A DNA stretch of 64,000 nt, from the NCBI GenBank assembly GCA_037974665.1, contig CM075780.1, positions 2,452,501 through 2,516,500 of the forward strand, in the 5' to 3' direction. The position numbers were made by a program, and so were the translations under genes. This DNA is from Ehretia macrophylla (lineage: Eukaryota; Streptophyta; Magnoliopsida; Boraginales; Ehretiaceae). This document shows, piece after piece, positions 48,539 through 61,126 of the stretch; the first letter of the stretch is position 1; every line of letters begins with the position of its first letter. The notes under the pieces are model-generated. The model had not been told where the DNA came from and made no database searches. It saw only the letters and a program-made list of their open reading frames with translations.

Positions 48539-49095
48539 CTTTTCAATTTTTTTTGCTACGGTTAGGGTTGCCAATATACTTTACCCACCACATTGCTATT
48601 ATCGAATCTCACGGCACCTTGGGCAAGACAACTTCTCTTCACGTGGAGGCTAGGCCCGCAAACCGAGGGCGTAGGTCTTGTGACCAGGTCTCCGTCGCTC
48701 CGGTGCCCATAACTTTTTATCCGTAAGGAGTTACAAGGTGCACAGCAAACCGTTGGAAAGCTCTGTGAGAGCTCTATAACGGGGGCAGCTAGCTTGCTCG
48801 CTGTGCCCTTTTCGAAGCTCAAAATCGAACGTTTTCATCAGTTTCGGGCCACTTTTCTTCTTTTGCTCTGTTTTTCCGTCCCGGATCGTACGTCGTGAGC
48901 TGTTAAAAGGACGACAACCTTACTCGCGGCACATTAGAGGACCCTACAATGCGTCGATATCACGTCTTGCGAGGATGCTGCGTTGTGGAAGCGGATGGCT
49001 TGTCGTTAAGCCCATTGGGCCTTTTGAATGGGCCATATCTCTAGGCTGGGACTGTGAACCGTTAACACATAAAGGAATTGTGCCCTGAACATGAC

Positions 49096-49215
49096 GGGTG
49101 CGATCATACTAGCACTAATGCACCGAATCCCATCAGAACTCCGAAGTTAAGCGTGCTTGGGCGAGAGTAGTACTAGGATGGGTGACCCCCTGGGAAGTCC
49201 TCGTGTTGTACCCCC
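49096..49215 (+). rRNA. 5S rRNA copy 74, short unit
   Basis: C15T, G31A and C114T. Counterpart of copy 59; 640 bp. The first T-run follows an A (CCCCCATTTT). Confidence 0.93.
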
Positions 49216-49735
49216 ATTTTCAATTTTTTTTGCTCCGGTTAGGGATGCCAAGATACTTTACCCACCACATTTCTATTATCGAATCCCACGGCACCTTGGG
49301 CAAGACAACTTCTCTTCACGTGGAGGCTGGGCCCGTAAACCGGTGCCCATAACTTTTGATCCGTAAGGAGTTACGAGGTGCACAGCAAACCGTTGGAAAG
49401 CTTTATGAGAGCTCTACGACGGGGCCAGCTAGCTAGCTCGCTTTGCCCTTTTCGGAGCTCAAAATCGAACGTTTTCATCAGTTTCAGGCCACTTTTCTTC
49501 TTTTGCTCTGTTTTTCTGTCCCGGATCGTACGTCGTGAGCTGTTAAAAGGACGACAACCTTACTCGCGGCACATTAGAGGACCCTACAATGCGTCGATAT
49601 CACGTCTTGCGAGGATGCTGCGTTGTTGAAGCGGATGGGTTGTCGTTAAGCCCATTAGGCCTTTTGAATGGTCCATATCTCTAGGCTGGGACTGTGAACC
49701 GTTAACACATAGAGGAATTGTGCCCTCAACATGAC

Positions 49736-49855
49736 GGGTGCGATCATACCAGCACTAATGCACCGGATCCCATCAGAACTCCGAAGTTAAGCGTGCTTGG
49801 GCGAGAGTAGTACTAGGATGGGTGACCCCCTGGGAAGTGCTCGTGTTGCACCCCC
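49736..49855 (+). rRNA. 5S rRNA copy 75
   Basis: Only C104G; control region intact. TATA-like block CATAGAG. Class B, full length. Confidence 0.94.
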
Positions 49856-50412
49856 CTTTTCAATTTTTTTTGCTCCGGTTAGGGTTGCCAAGATACTTTA
49901 CCCACAACATTTCTATTATCGAATCCCACGGCACCTTGGGCAAGACAACTTCTCTTCACGTGGAGGCTGGGCCCGCAAACCGAGGGCGTAGGGCTCGTGA
50001 CCAGGTCTTCGTCGCTCCGGTGCCCATAACTTTTGATCCGAAAGGAGTTACGAGGCGCACAGCAAACCGTTGGAAAGCTCTCTGAGAGCTCTACGACGGG
50101 GGCAGCCAGCTAGCTCGCTGTGCCCTTTTCGGAGCTCAAAATCGAAAGTTTTCATCAGTTTCGGGCCACTTTTCTTCTTTTGCTCTGTTTTTCCGTCCCG
50201 GATCGTACGTCGTGAGCTGTTAAAAGGACGACAACCTTACTCGCGGCACATTAAAGGACCCTACAATGCGTCGATATCACGTCTTGCGAGGATGCTACGT
50301 TGTTGAAGCGGATGGGTTGTCGTTAAGCCCATTGGGCCTTTTGAATGGGCCATATCTCTAGGCTGGGACTGTGAACCGTTAACACATAAAGGAATTGTGC
50401 CCTCAACATGAT

Positions 50413-50483
50413 GGGTGCGATCATACCAGCACTAATGCACCGGATCCCATCAGAACTCCGAAGTCAAACGTGCATGGGCGAGA
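50413..50483 (+). pseudogene. Truncated 5S rRNA copy 76
   Basis: Keeps positions 1 to about 71, with T53C, G56A and T62A, then jumps to GATACTTTACCC of the spacer. An 87-bp deletion removed most of the intermediate element, box C, the 3' stem and the terminator. The join shows AGA in common between both ends. It cannot make a normal 5S RNA. The same three changes in copy 77 show the two are sisters. Confidence 0.95.
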
Positions 50484-51002
50484 TACTTTACCCACCACAT
50501 TTCTATTATCGAATCCCACGGCACCTTGGGCAAGACAACTTCTCTTCATGTGGAGGCTGGGCCCGCAAACCGAGGGAGTAGGGCTTGTGACTAGGTCTCC
50601 GTCGCTCCGGTGCCCATAACTTTTGATCCGTAAGGAGTTACAAGGCGCACAGAAAACCGTTGGAAAGCTCTCTGAGAGCTCTACGACGGGGGCAGCTAGC
50701 TAGCTCGCTGTGCCCTTTTCGGAGCTAAAAATCGAACCTTTTCATCAGTTTCGGGCCACTTTTCTTCTTTAGCTCTGTTTTTCCGTCCCGGATCACACGT
50801 CGTGAGCTGTTAAAAGGACGATAACCTTACTCGCGGCACATTAGAGGACCCTACAATGCGTCGATATCACGTCTTGCGAGGATGCTGCGTTGTTGAAGCA
50901 GATGGGTTGTCGTTAAGCCCATTGGGCCTTTTGAATGGGCAATATCTCTAGGCTGGGACTGTGAACCGTTAACACATAAAGGAATTGTGCCCTCAACATG
51001 AC

Positions 51003-51122
51003 GGGTGCGATCATACCAGCACTAATGCACCGGATCCCATCAGAACTCCGAAGTCAAACGTGCATGGGCGAGAGTAGTACTAGGATGGGTGACCCCCTGG
51101 GAAGTCCTCGTGTTGCACCCCC
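51003..51122 (+). rRNA. 5S rRNA copy 77
   Basis: T53C, G56A and T62A, all in box A; full length otherwise. Its spacer (GCTAAAAATCG, GAACCTTTTC) matches that of truncated copy 76. Class B. Confidence 0.92.
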
Positions 51123-51679
51123 CTTTTCAATTTTTTTTGCTCCGGTTAGGGTTGCCAAGATACTTTACCCACCACATTTCTATTATCGAATCCCACGGCA
51201 CCTTGGGCAAGACAACTTCTCTTCACGTGGAGGCTGGGCTCGCAAACCGAGGGCGTAGGGCTTGTGACCAGGTCTCCGTCGCTCCGGTACCCATAACTTT
51301 TGATCCAAAAGGAGTTACGAGGCGCACAGCAAACCGTTGTAAAGTTCTCTGAGACCTCTACGACGGGGGCAACTAGCTAGCTCGCTGTGCCCTTTTCGGA
51401 GCTAAAAATCGAACCTTTTCATCAGTTTCGGGCCACTTTTCTTCTTTTGCTCTGTTTTTTCATCCCGGATCGTACATCGTGAGCTGTTAAAAGGACGACA
51501 ACCTTACTCACGGCACATTAGGGGACCCTACAATGTGTCGATATCACGTCTTGCGAGGATGCTGCGTTGTTGAAGCGGATGGGTTGTCGTTAAGCCCATT
51601 GGGCCTTTTGAATGGGCCATATCTCTAGGCTGGGACTGTGACCCATTAACACATAAAGGAATTGTGCCCTCAACATGAC

Positions 51680-51799
51680 GGGTGCGATCATACCAGCACT
51701 AATGCACCGAATCCCATCAGAACTCTGAAGTTAAACGTGCTTGGGCGAGAGTAGTACTAGGATGGGTGACCCCCTCGGAAGTCCTCGTGTTGCACCCCC
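51680..51799 (+). rRNA. 5S rRNA copy 78
   Basis: G31A, C47T, G56A and G97C. Last unit with the CAAACC spacer mark. Class B. Confidence 0.92.
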
Positions 51800-52356
51800 C
51801 TTTTCAATTTTTTTTGCTCCAGTTAGGGTTGCCAAGATACTTTACCCACCACATTTCTATTATCGAATCCCACGGCACCTTGGGCAAGACAACTTCTCTT
51901 CACGTGGAGGCTGGGCCCGCAAACCGAGGGCGTAGGGCTTGTGACCAGGTCTCCGTCGCTCCGGTGCCCATAACTTTTGATCCGTAAGGAGTTACGAGGC
52001 GCACTGCAAACCGTTGGAAAGCTCTCTGAGAGCTCTACGACGGGGGCAGCTAGCTAGCTTGCTGTGCCCTTTTCGGAGCTCAAAATCGAACGTTTTCAAC
52101 AGTTTCGGGCCACTTTTCTTCTTTTGCTCTGTTTTTCCGTCCCGGATCGTACGTCGTGAGCTATTAAAATGACGACAACCTTACTCGCGGCACATTAGAG
52201 GACCCTACAATGCATCGATATCACGTCTTGCGAGGATGCTGCGTTGTTGAAGCGGATGGGTTGTCATTAAGCCCATTGGGCCTTTTGAATGGGCCATATC
52301 TCAAGGCTGGAACTGTGAACCGTTAACACATAAAGGAATTGTGCCCTCAACATGAC

Positions 52357-52476
52357 GGGTGCGATCATACCAGCACTAATGCACCGGATCCCATCGGAAC
52401 TCCGAAGCTAAGCCTGCTTGGGCGAGAGTAGTACTAGGATGGGTGACCCCCTGGGAAGTCCTCGTGTTGCACCCCC
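52357..52476 (+). rRNA. 5S rRNA copy 79
   Basis: A40G, T52C and G58C; the last two are in box A. Class B, full length. Confidence 0.92.
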
Positions 52477-53033
52477 CTTTTCAATTTTTTTTGCTCCGGA
52501 TAGGGTTGCCAAGATACTTTGCCCACCACATTTCTATTATCGAATCCCATGGCACCTTGGGCAAGACAACTTCTCTTCACGTGGAGGCTGGGCCCGAAAA
52601 CCGAGGGCGTAGGTCTTGTGACCAGGTCTCCGTCGCTCCGGTGCCTATAACTTTTGATCCGTAAGGAGTCACGAAGCGTACAGCATACCGTTGGAAAGCT
52701 CTCTGAGAGCTCTACGACGGGGGCAGCTAGCTAGCTTGCTGTGCCTTTTTCGGAGCTCAAAATCGAACGTTTTCATCAGTTTCGGGCCACTTTTCTTCTT
52801 TTGCTCTGTTTTTCCGTCCCGGATCGTACGTCGTGAGCTGTTAAAAGGACGACAACCTTACTCGCGGCACATTAGAGGACCCTACAATGCATCGATATCA
52901 CGTTTTGCGAGGATGCTGCGTTGTTGAAGCGGGTGGGTTATTGTTAAGCCCATTGGGCCTTTTGAATGGGCCATATCTCTAGGCTGGGACTGTGAACCAT
53001 TAACACATAAAGGAATTGTGCCCTCAACATGAC

Positions 53034-53153
53034 GGGTGCGATCATACCAGCACTAATGCACCGGATCCCATCAGAACTCCGAAGTTAAGCGTGCTTGGGC
53101 GAGAGTAGTACTAGGATGGGTGACCCCCTTGGAAGTCCTCGTGTTGCACCCCC
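53034..53153 (+). rRNA. 5S rRNA copy 80
   Basis: Only G97T, at the end of box C. The first T-run is split (CCCCTATTCAA). Class B with GTGGCGC. Confidence 0.94.
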
Positions 53154-53710
53154 CTATTCAATTTTTTTTGCTCCGGTTAGGGTTGCCAAGATACTTTACC
53201 CACCACATTTCTATTATCGAATCCCACGGCACCTTGGGCAAGACAACTTCTCTTCACGTGGAGGCTGGGCCCGCAAACCGAGGGCGTAGGGCTTGTGACC
53301 AGGTCTCCGTCGCTCCGGTGCCCATAACTTTTGATCCGTAAGGAGTTACGTGGCGCACAGCATACCGTTGGAAATCTCTCTGAGAGCTCTACGACGGGGG
53401 CAGCCAGCTAGCTCGCTGTGCCTTTTTCGGAGCTCAAAATCGAACGTTTTCATTAGTTTCGGGCCACTTTTCTTCTTTTGCTCTGTTTTTCCGTCCCGGA
53501 TCGTACGTCGTGAGCTATTAAAATGACGACAACCTTACTCGCGGCACATTAGAGGACCCTACAATCCGTCGATATCACGTCTTGCAAGGATGCTGCGTTG
53601 TTGAAGCGGATGGGTTGTCATTAAGCCCATTGGGCCTTTTGAATGGGCCATATCTCAAGGCTGGAACTGTGAACCGTTAACACATAAAGGAATTGTGCCC
53701 TCAACATTAC

Positions 53711-53830
53711 GGGTGCGATCATACCAGCACTAATTCACCGGATCCCATCAGAACTCCTAAGTTAAGCGTGCTTGGGCGAGAGTAGTACTAGGATGGGTGA
53801 CCCCCTGGGAAGTCCTCGTGTTGCACCCCC
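53711..53830 (+). rRNA. 5S rRNA copy 81, short unit
   Basis: G25T and G48T. 37-bp deletion, 639 bp. The G-box is CACTTGG and upstream ATGAC is ATTAC. Confidence 0.93.
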
Positions 53831-54349
53831 TTTTCAATTTTTTTTGCTCCGGTTTGGGTTGCCAAGATACTTTACCCACCACATTTCTATTATCGAATAC
53901 CACGGCACCTTGGGCAAGACAACTTCTCTTCACTTGGAGGCTGGGCCCGTAAACCGGTGACAATAACTTTTGATCCGTAAGGAGTTACGAGGCGCACAGC
54001 ATACCGTTGGAAAGCTCTCTGAGAGCTCTATGACGAGGGCAGCTAGCTAGCTTGCTGTGCCCTTTTCGGAGCTCAAAATGGAACGTTTTCATCAGTTTCG
54101 GGGCACTTTTCTTCTGTTGCTCTGTTTTTACGTCCCGGATCGTACGTCGTGAGCTGTTAAAAGGACGACAACCTTACTCGCGGCACATTAGAGGACACTA
54201 CAATGCGTCGATATCACGTCTTGCGAGGATGCTGCGTTGTTGAAGCGGATGATTTGTCGTTAAGCCCATTCGGCCTTTTGAATGGGCCATATCTCTAGGC
54301 TGGGACTGGGAACCGATAACACATAAAGCAATTGTGCCCTCAACATGAC

Positions 54350-54469
54350 GGGTGCGATCATACCAGCACTAATGCACCGGATCCCATCAGAACTCCGAAG
54401 TTAAGCGTGCTTGGGCGAGAGTAGTACTAGGATGGGTGACCTCCTGGGAAGTCCTCGTGTTGCACCCCC
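54350..54469 (+). rRNA. 5S rRNA copy 82
   Basis: Only C93T. TATA-like block CATAAAG is kept within an altered AACCGATAAC context. One T lost in GATACTTACC; 676 bp. Class B. Confidence 0.94.
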
Positions 54470-55025
54470 CTTTTCAATTTTTTTTGCTCGGGTTAGGGTT
54501 GCCAAGATACTTACCCACCACATTTCTATTATCGAATCGCACGGCACCTTGGGCAAGACAACTTCTCTTCACGTGGAGGCTGGGCCCGCAAACCGAGGGC
54601 GTAGGGCTTGTGGCCAGGTCTCCGTCGCTCCGGTGCCCATAACTTTTGATCCATAAGGAGTTACGAGGTGCACAGCGTACCGTTGGAAAGCTCTCAGAGA
54701 GCTCTACGACGGGGGCAGCCGGCTAGCTCGCTGTGACCTTTTCGGAGCTCAAAATCGAACGTTTTCATTAGTTTCCGGCCAATTTTCTTCTTTTGCTCTG
54801 TTTTTCCGTCCCGGATCGTACGTCGTGAGCTGTTAAAAGGACGACAACCTTACTCGCGGCACATTAGAGGACCCTACAATGCGTCGATATCACGTCTTGC
54901 GAGGATGCTGCGTTGTTGAAGCGGATGGGTTGTCGTTAAGCCCATTGGGCCTTTTGAATGGGCCATATTTCTAGGCTGGGACTGTGAACCGTTAACACAT
55001 AAAGGAATTGTGCCCTCAACATGAC

Positions 55026-55145
55026 GGGTGCGATTATACCAGCACTAATGCACCGGATCCCATCAGAACTCCGAAGTTAAGCGTGCTTGGGCGAGAGTAG
55101 TACTAGGATGGGTGACCCCCTGGGAAGTCCTCGTGTTGCACCCCC
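55026..55145 (+). rRNA. 5S rRNA copy 83
   Basis: Only C10T. From about 55.25 kb its spacer (GGGCCTGC, AACGATTTACG) begins the block repeated 5,304-5,305 bp downstream. Confidence 0.95.
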
Positions 55146-55701
55146 TTTTCAATTTTTTTTTCTCCGGTTAGGGTTGCCAAGATACTTTACCCACCACATT
55201 TCTATTATCGAATCCCACGGCACCTTGGGCAAGACAACTTCTCTTCACGTGGAGGCTGGGCCTGCAAACCGAGGGCGTAGGGCTTGTGACCAGGTCTCCG
55301 TCGCTCCGGTGCCCATAACTTTTGATCCGTAACGATTTACGAGGCGTACAACATACCGTTGGAAATCTCTCTGAGAGCTCTACGACGGGGGCAGCCAGCT
55401 AGCTCGCTGTGCCCTTTTTGGAGCTCAAAATCAAACCTTTTCATTAGTTTCGGGCCACTTTTCTTCTTTTGCTCTGTTTTTCCGTCCCGGATCGTACGTC
55501 GTGAGCTGTTAAAAGGACGACAACCTTACTCGCGGCACAGTAGAGGACCCTACAATGCGTCGATATCACGTCTTGCGTGGATGCTGCGTTGTTGAAGCGG
55601 ATGGGTTGTCGTTAAGCCCATTGGGCCTTTTGAATGGGCCATATCTCTAGGCTGGGACTGTGAACCGTTAACACATAAAGGAATTGTGCCCTCAACATGA
55701 C

Positions 55702-55821
55702 GGGTGCGATCATACCAGCACTAATGCACCGGATCCCATCAGAACTCCGAAGTTAAGCGTGCTTGGGCGAGAGTAGTACTAGGATGGGTGACCCCCTGGG
55801 AAGTCCTCGTGTTGCACCCCC
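55702..55821 (+). rRNA. 5S rRNA copy 84, consensus
   Basis: No difference over the full gene. Spacer marks CTTAGGC, CAATTTC and GTGGTGG are shared with copy 92. Class B. Confidence 0.97.
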
Positions 55822-56378
55822 CTTTTCAATTTTTTTTGCTCTGGTTAGGGTTGCCAAGATACTTTACCCACCACATTTCTATTATCGAATCCCACGGCAC
55901 CTTAGGCAAGACAATTTCTCTTCACGTGGTGGCTGGGCCCGCAAACCGAGGGCGTAGGGCTTGTGACCAGGTCTCCGTCGCTCCGGTGCCCATAACTTTT
56001 GATCCGTAAGGAGTTACGAGGCGCACAGCATACCGTTGGAAAGCTCTCTGAGAGTTCTACGACGGGGGTAGCTAGCTAGCTCACTGTGCCCTTTTTGGAG
56101 TTCAAAATCGAACCTTTTCATCAGTTTCGGGCTACTTTTCTTCTTTTGCTCTGTTTTTCCGTCCCGGATCGTACGTCGTGAGTTGTTAAAAGGACGACAA
56201 CCTTATTCGCGGCACATTAGAGGACCCTACAATGCGTCGATATCACGTCTTACGAGGATGCTACGTTGTTGAAGCGGATGGGTTGTCGTTAAGCCCATTG
56301 GGCCTTTTAAATGGGCCATATCTCTAGGCTGGGACTGTTAACCGTTAACACATAAAGGAATTGTGCCCTCAACATGAC

Positions 56379-56498
56379 GGGTGCGATCATACCAGCACTA
56401 ATGCACCGGATCCTATCAGAACTCCGAAGTTAAGCGTGCTTGGGCGAGAGTAGTACTAGGATGGGTGACCCCCTGGGAAGTCCTCGTGTTGCACCCCC
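56379..56498 (+). rRNA. 5S rRNA copy 85
   Basis: Only C36T. The second T-run has grown to T11 and one T is lost in GATACTTACC; 679 bp. Counterpart of copy 93. Confidence 0.95.
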
Positions 56499-57057
56499 CT
56501 TTTCAATTTTTTTTTTTGCTCCGGTTAGGGTTGCCAAGATACTTACCCACCACATTTCTATTATCAAATCCCACGGCACCTTGGGCAAGACAACTTCTCT
56601 TCACGTGGAGGCTGGGCCCGCAAACCGAGGGCGTAAGGTTTGTGACCAGGTCTCCGTCGCTCCGGTGCCCATAACTTTTGATCCGTGAAGAGTTACGAGG
56701 CACACAGCATACCGTTGGAAAGCTCTCTGAGAGCTCTACGACGGGGGCAGCTAGCTAGCTTGCTGTGCCCTTTTCGAAGCTCAAAATCGAACCTTTTCAT
56801 TAGTTTCGGGCCACTTTTCTTCTTTTCCTCTGTTTTTCCGTCCCGGATCGTACGTCGTGAGCTGTTAAAAGGACGACAACCTTACTCGCGGCACATTAGA
56901 GGACCCTACAATGCGTCGATATCACGTCTTGCGAGGATGCTGCATTGTTGAAGCGGATGGGTTGTCGTTAAGCCCATTGGGCCTTTTGAATGGGCCATAT
57001 CTCTAGGCTGGGACTGTGAACCGTTAACACATAAAGGAATTGTGCCCTCAACATGAC

Positions 57058-57177
57058 GGGTGCGATCATACCAGCACTAATGCACCGGATCCCATGAGAA
57101 CTCCGAAGTTAAGCGTGCTTGGGCGAGAGTAGTACTAGGATGGGTGACCCCGTGGGAAGTTCTCGTGTTGCACCCCC
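57058..57177 (+). rRNA. 5S rRNA copy 86, short unit
   Basis: C39G, C95G and C104T, identical to copy 94. 640 bp, with CTTCCCTTCACGTAG in the spacer. Confidence 0.93.
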
Positions 57178-57697
57178 CTTTTCAATTTTTTTTGCTCCGG
57201 TTAAGGTTGCCAAGATACTTTACCCACCACATTTCTATTATCGAATCCCACGGCACCTTGGGCAAGACAACTTCCCTTCACGTAGAGGCTGGGCCCGCAA
57301 ACCGGTGCCCATAACTCTTGATCCGTAAGGAGTTACGAGGCGCACAGCATACCGTTGGAAAGCTCTCTGAGAGCTCTACGACGGAGGCAGCTAGCTAGCT
57401 CGCTGTGCCCTTTTTGGAGTTCAAAATCGAACCTTTTCATCAGTTTCGGGCTACTTTTCTTCTTTTGCTCTGTTTTTCCGTCCCGGAACGTACGTCGTGA
57501 GCTGTTAAAAGGACGACAACCTTATTCGCGGCACATTAGAGGACCCTACAATGCGCCGATATCACGTCTTGCGAGGATACTGCGTTGTTGAAGCGGTTGG
57601 GTTGTCGTTAAGCCCATTGGGCCTTTTGAATGGGCCATATCTCTAGGCTGGGACTGTGAACCGTTAACACATAAAGGAATTGTGCCCTCAACATGAC

Positions 57698-57817
57698 GGG
57701 TGCGATCATACCAGCACTAATGCACCGGATCCCATCAGAACTCCGAAGTTAAGCGTGCTTGGGCGAGAGTAGTATTAGGATGGGTGACCCCCTGGGAAGT
57801 CCTCGTGTTGCACCCCC
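57698..57817 (+). rRNA. 5S rRNA copy 87
   Basis: Only C78T. Its spacer lost one base in ATATCAGTC; 676 bp, as in copies 90 and 95. Confidence 0.95.
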
Positions 57818-58373
57818 CTTTTCAATTTTTTTTGCTCCGGTTAGGGTTGCCAAGATACTTTACCCACCACATTTCTATTATCGAATCCCACGGCACCTTG
57901 GGCAAGACAACTTCTCTTCACGTGGAGGCTGGGCCCGCAAACCGAGGGCGTAGGGCTTGTGACCAGGTCTCCGTTGCTCCGGTGCCCATAACTTTTGATC
58001 CGTAAGGAGTTACGAGGCGCACAGCATACCGTTGGAAAGCTCTCTGAGAGCTCTACGATGGGGGCAGCCAGCTAGCTCGCTATGCCCTTTTCAGAGCTCA
58101 AAATCAAACGTTTTCATTAGTTTCGGGCCACTTTTCTTCTTTTGCTCTGTTTTTTCGTCCCGGATCGTACGTCGTGAGCTGTTAAAAGGACGACAACCTT
58201 ACTCGCGGCACATTAGAGGACCCTACAATGCGTCGATATCAGTCTTGCGAGGATGCTGCGTTGTTGAAGCGGATGGGTTGTCGTTAAGCCCATTGGGCCT
58301 TTTGAATGGGCCATATCTCTAGGCTGGGACTGTGAACCGTTAACACATAAAGGAATTGTGCCCTAAACATGAC

Positions 58374-58493
58374 GGGTGCGATCATACCAGCACTAATGCA
58401 CCGGATCCCATCAGAACTCCGAAGTTAAGCGTGCTTGGGCGAGAGTAGTACTAGGATGGGTGACCCCCTGGGAAGTCCTCGTGTTGCACCCCC
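58374..58493 (+). rRNA. 5S rRNA copy 88, consensus, short unit
   Basis: No difference over the gene. 37-bp deletion with the variant junction GCAATACGGTG. G-box is CACATGG. 640 bp. Confidence 0.97.
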
Positions 58494-59013
58494 CTTTTCA
58501 ATTTTTTTTGCTCCGGTTAGGGTTGCCAAGATACTTTACCCACCACATTTCTATTATCGAATACCACGGCACCTTGGGCAAGACAACTTCTCTTCACATG
58601 GAGGCTGGGCCCGCAATACGGTGCCCATAACTTTTGATCCGTAAGGAGTTACGAGGCGCACAACATACCGTTGGAAAGCTCTCTGAGAGCTCAACGACGG
58701 GGGCAGCTAGCTAGCTCGATGTGCCCTTTTAGGAGCTCAAAATCAAACCTTTTCATCATTTTCGGGCTACTTTTCTTCTTTTGCTCTGTTTTTCTATCCC
58801 GGATCGTACGTCGTGAGCTGTTAAAAGGATGACAACCTTACTCGCGGCACATTAGAGGACCCTACAATGCGTCGATATCACGTCTTGCGAGGATGCTGCG
58901 TTGTTGAAGCGGATGGCTTGTCGTTAAGCCCATTTGGCCTTTTGAATGGGCCATATCTCTAGGCTGGGACTGTGAACCGTTAACACATAAAGGAATTGTG
59001 CCCTCAACATGAC

Positions 59014-59133
59014 GGGTGCGATCATACCAGCACTAATGCACCGGATCCCATCAGAACTCTGAAGTTAAGCGTGCTTGGGCGAGAGTAGTACTAGGATGGG
59101 TGACCCCCTGGGAAGTCCTCGTGTTGCACCCCC
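59014..59133 (+). rRNA. 5S rRNA copy 89, short unit
   Basis: Only C47T, a CpG transition. Same GCAATACGGTG-type junction (here GTAATACGG) as copy 88, so the two are tandem sisters. 640 bp. Confidence 0.95.
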
Positions 59134-59653
59134 CTTTTCAATTTTTTTTGCTCCGGTTAGGGCTGCCAAGATACTTTACCCACCACATTTCTATTGTCGA
59201 ATACCACGGCACCTTGGGCAAGACAACTTCTCTTCACATGGAGGCTGGGCCCGTAATACGGTGCCCATAACTTTTGATCCGTAAGGAGTTACGAGGCGCA
59301 CAGCATACCGTTGGAAAGCTCTTTGAGAGCTCAACGACGGGGGCAGCTAGCTTGCTCGATGTGCCCTTTTCAGAGCTCAAAATCGAACGTTTTCATCAGT
59401 TTCGGGGCACTTTTCTTCTTTTGCTCTGTTTTTCCGTCCCGAATTGTACGTCGTGAGTTGTTAAAAGGACGACAACCTTACTCGCGGCACATTAGGGGAC
59501 CCTACAATGAGTCGATATCACGTCTTGCGAGGATGCTGCGTTGTTGAAGCGGATGGGTTGTCGTTAAGCCCTTTGGGCCTTTTGAATGGGCCATATCTCT
59601 AGGCAGGGACTGTGAACCGTTAACACATAAAGGAATTGTGCCCTCAACATGAC

Positions 59654-59773
59654 GGGTGCGATCATACCAGCACTAATGCACCGGATCCCGTCAGAACTCC
59701 GAAGTTAAACGTGCTTGGGCGAGAGTAGTACTAGGATGGGTCACCCCCTGGGAAGTCCTCGTGTAGCACCCCC
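59654..59773 (+). rRNA. 5S rRNA copy 90
   Basis: A37G, G56A, G89C (box C) and T112A. Spacer has the ATATCAGTC deletion; 676 bp. Class B. Confidence 0.92.
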
Positions 59774-60329
59774 CTTTTCAATTTTTTTTGCTCCGTTTAG
59801 GGTTGCCAAGATACTTTACCCACCACATTTCTATTATCGAATCCCACGATACCTTGGGCAAGACAACTTCTCTTCACGTGGAGGCTGGGCCCGCAAACCG
59901 AGGGCGTAGGGCTTGTGACCAGGTCTCCGTCGCTCCGGTGCCCATAACTTTTGATCCGTAAGGAGTTACGAGGCGCACAGCATACCGTTGGAAAGCTCTC
60001 TGAGAGCTCTACGACGGGGGCAGCCAGCTAGCTCACTGTGCCCTTTTCGGAGCTCAAAATCGAACGTTTTCATTAGTTTCTCGCCACTTTTCTTCTTTTG
60101 CTCTGTTTTTCCGTCCTGGATCGTACGTCGTGAGTTGTTAAAAGGACGACAACCTTACTCGCGGCACATTAGAGGACCCTACAATGCGTCGATATCAGTC
60201 TTGCGAGGATGCTGCATTGTTGAAGCGGATGGGTTGTCGTTAAGCCCATTGGACCTTTTGAATGGGCCATATCTCTAGGCTGGGACTGTGAACCGTTAAC
60301 ACATAAAGGAATTGTGCCCTCAACATGAC

Positions 60330-60449
60330 GGGTGCGATCATACCAGCACTAATGCACCGGATCCCATCAGAACTCCGAAGTTAAGCGTGCTTGGGCGAGA
60401 GTAGTACTAGGATGGGTGATCCCCTGGGAAGTCCTCGTGTTGTACCCCC
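60330..60449 (+). rRNA. 5S rRNA copy 91
   Basis: C91T and C114T. Spacer from about 60.56 kb matches that of copy 83. Class B. Confidence 0.94.
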
Positions 60450-61006
60450 CTTTTCAATTTTTTTTGCTCCGGTTAGGGTTGCCAAGATACTTTACCCACC
60501 AGATTTCTATTATCGAATCCCACGGCACCTTGGGCAAGACAACTTCTCTTCACGTGGAGGCTGGGCCTGCAAACCGAGGGCGTAGGGCTTGTGACCAGGT
60601 CTCCGTCGCTCCGGTGCCCATAACTTTTGATCCGTAACGATTTACGAGGCGTACAACATACCGTTGGAAATCTCTCTGAGAGCTCTACGACGGGGGCAGC
60701 CAGCTAGCTCGCTGTGCCCTTTTTGGAGCTCAAAATCAAACCTTTTCTTTAGTTTCGGGCCACTTTTCTTCTTTTGCTCTGTTTTTCCGTCCCGGATCGT
60801 ACGTCGTGAGCTGTTAAAAGGACGACAACCTTACTCGCGGCACAGTAGAGGACCCTACAATGCGTCGATATCACGTCTTGCGTTGATGCTGCGTTGTTGA
60901 AGCGGATGGGTTGTCGTTAAGCCCATTGGGCCTTTTGAATGGGCCATATCTCTAGGCTGGGACTGTGAACCGTTAACACATAAAGGAATTGTGCCCTCAA
61001 CATGAC

Positions 61007-61126
61007 GGGTGCGATCATACCAGCACTAATGCACCGGATCCCATCAGAACTCCGAAGTTAAGCGTGCTTGGGCGAGAGTAGTACTAGGATGGGTGACCCC
61101 CTGGGAAGTCCTCGTGTTGCACCCCC
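61007..61126 (+). rRNA. 5S rRNA copy 92, consensus
   Basis: No difference over the gene. Counterpart of copy 84, including CTTAGGC and GTGGTGG in the spacer. Confidence 0.97.

Larger units (their letters stand above)
35100..50400 (+). repeat. Large block repeat with a two-unit insertion
   Basis: Copies 53-57 match 66-70 (offset 8,606-8,615 bp), and copies 58-60 match 73-75 (offset 9,932-9,933). The offset difference equals the 1,317 bp of copies 71-72, themselves a duplicate of copies 64-65 at 4,627 bp. Confidence 0.8.

Noticed and set aside
50413..50640. Foreign insertion at the irregular unit near 50.4 kb
   Set aside because: All sequence matches the normal unit; the irregularity is an 87-bp deletion.
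5629..56703. Minus-strand open frames of 60-108 codons in many units
   Set aside because: Antisense shadows of the same repeat, kept open only in some units, with no coding pattern or promoter.
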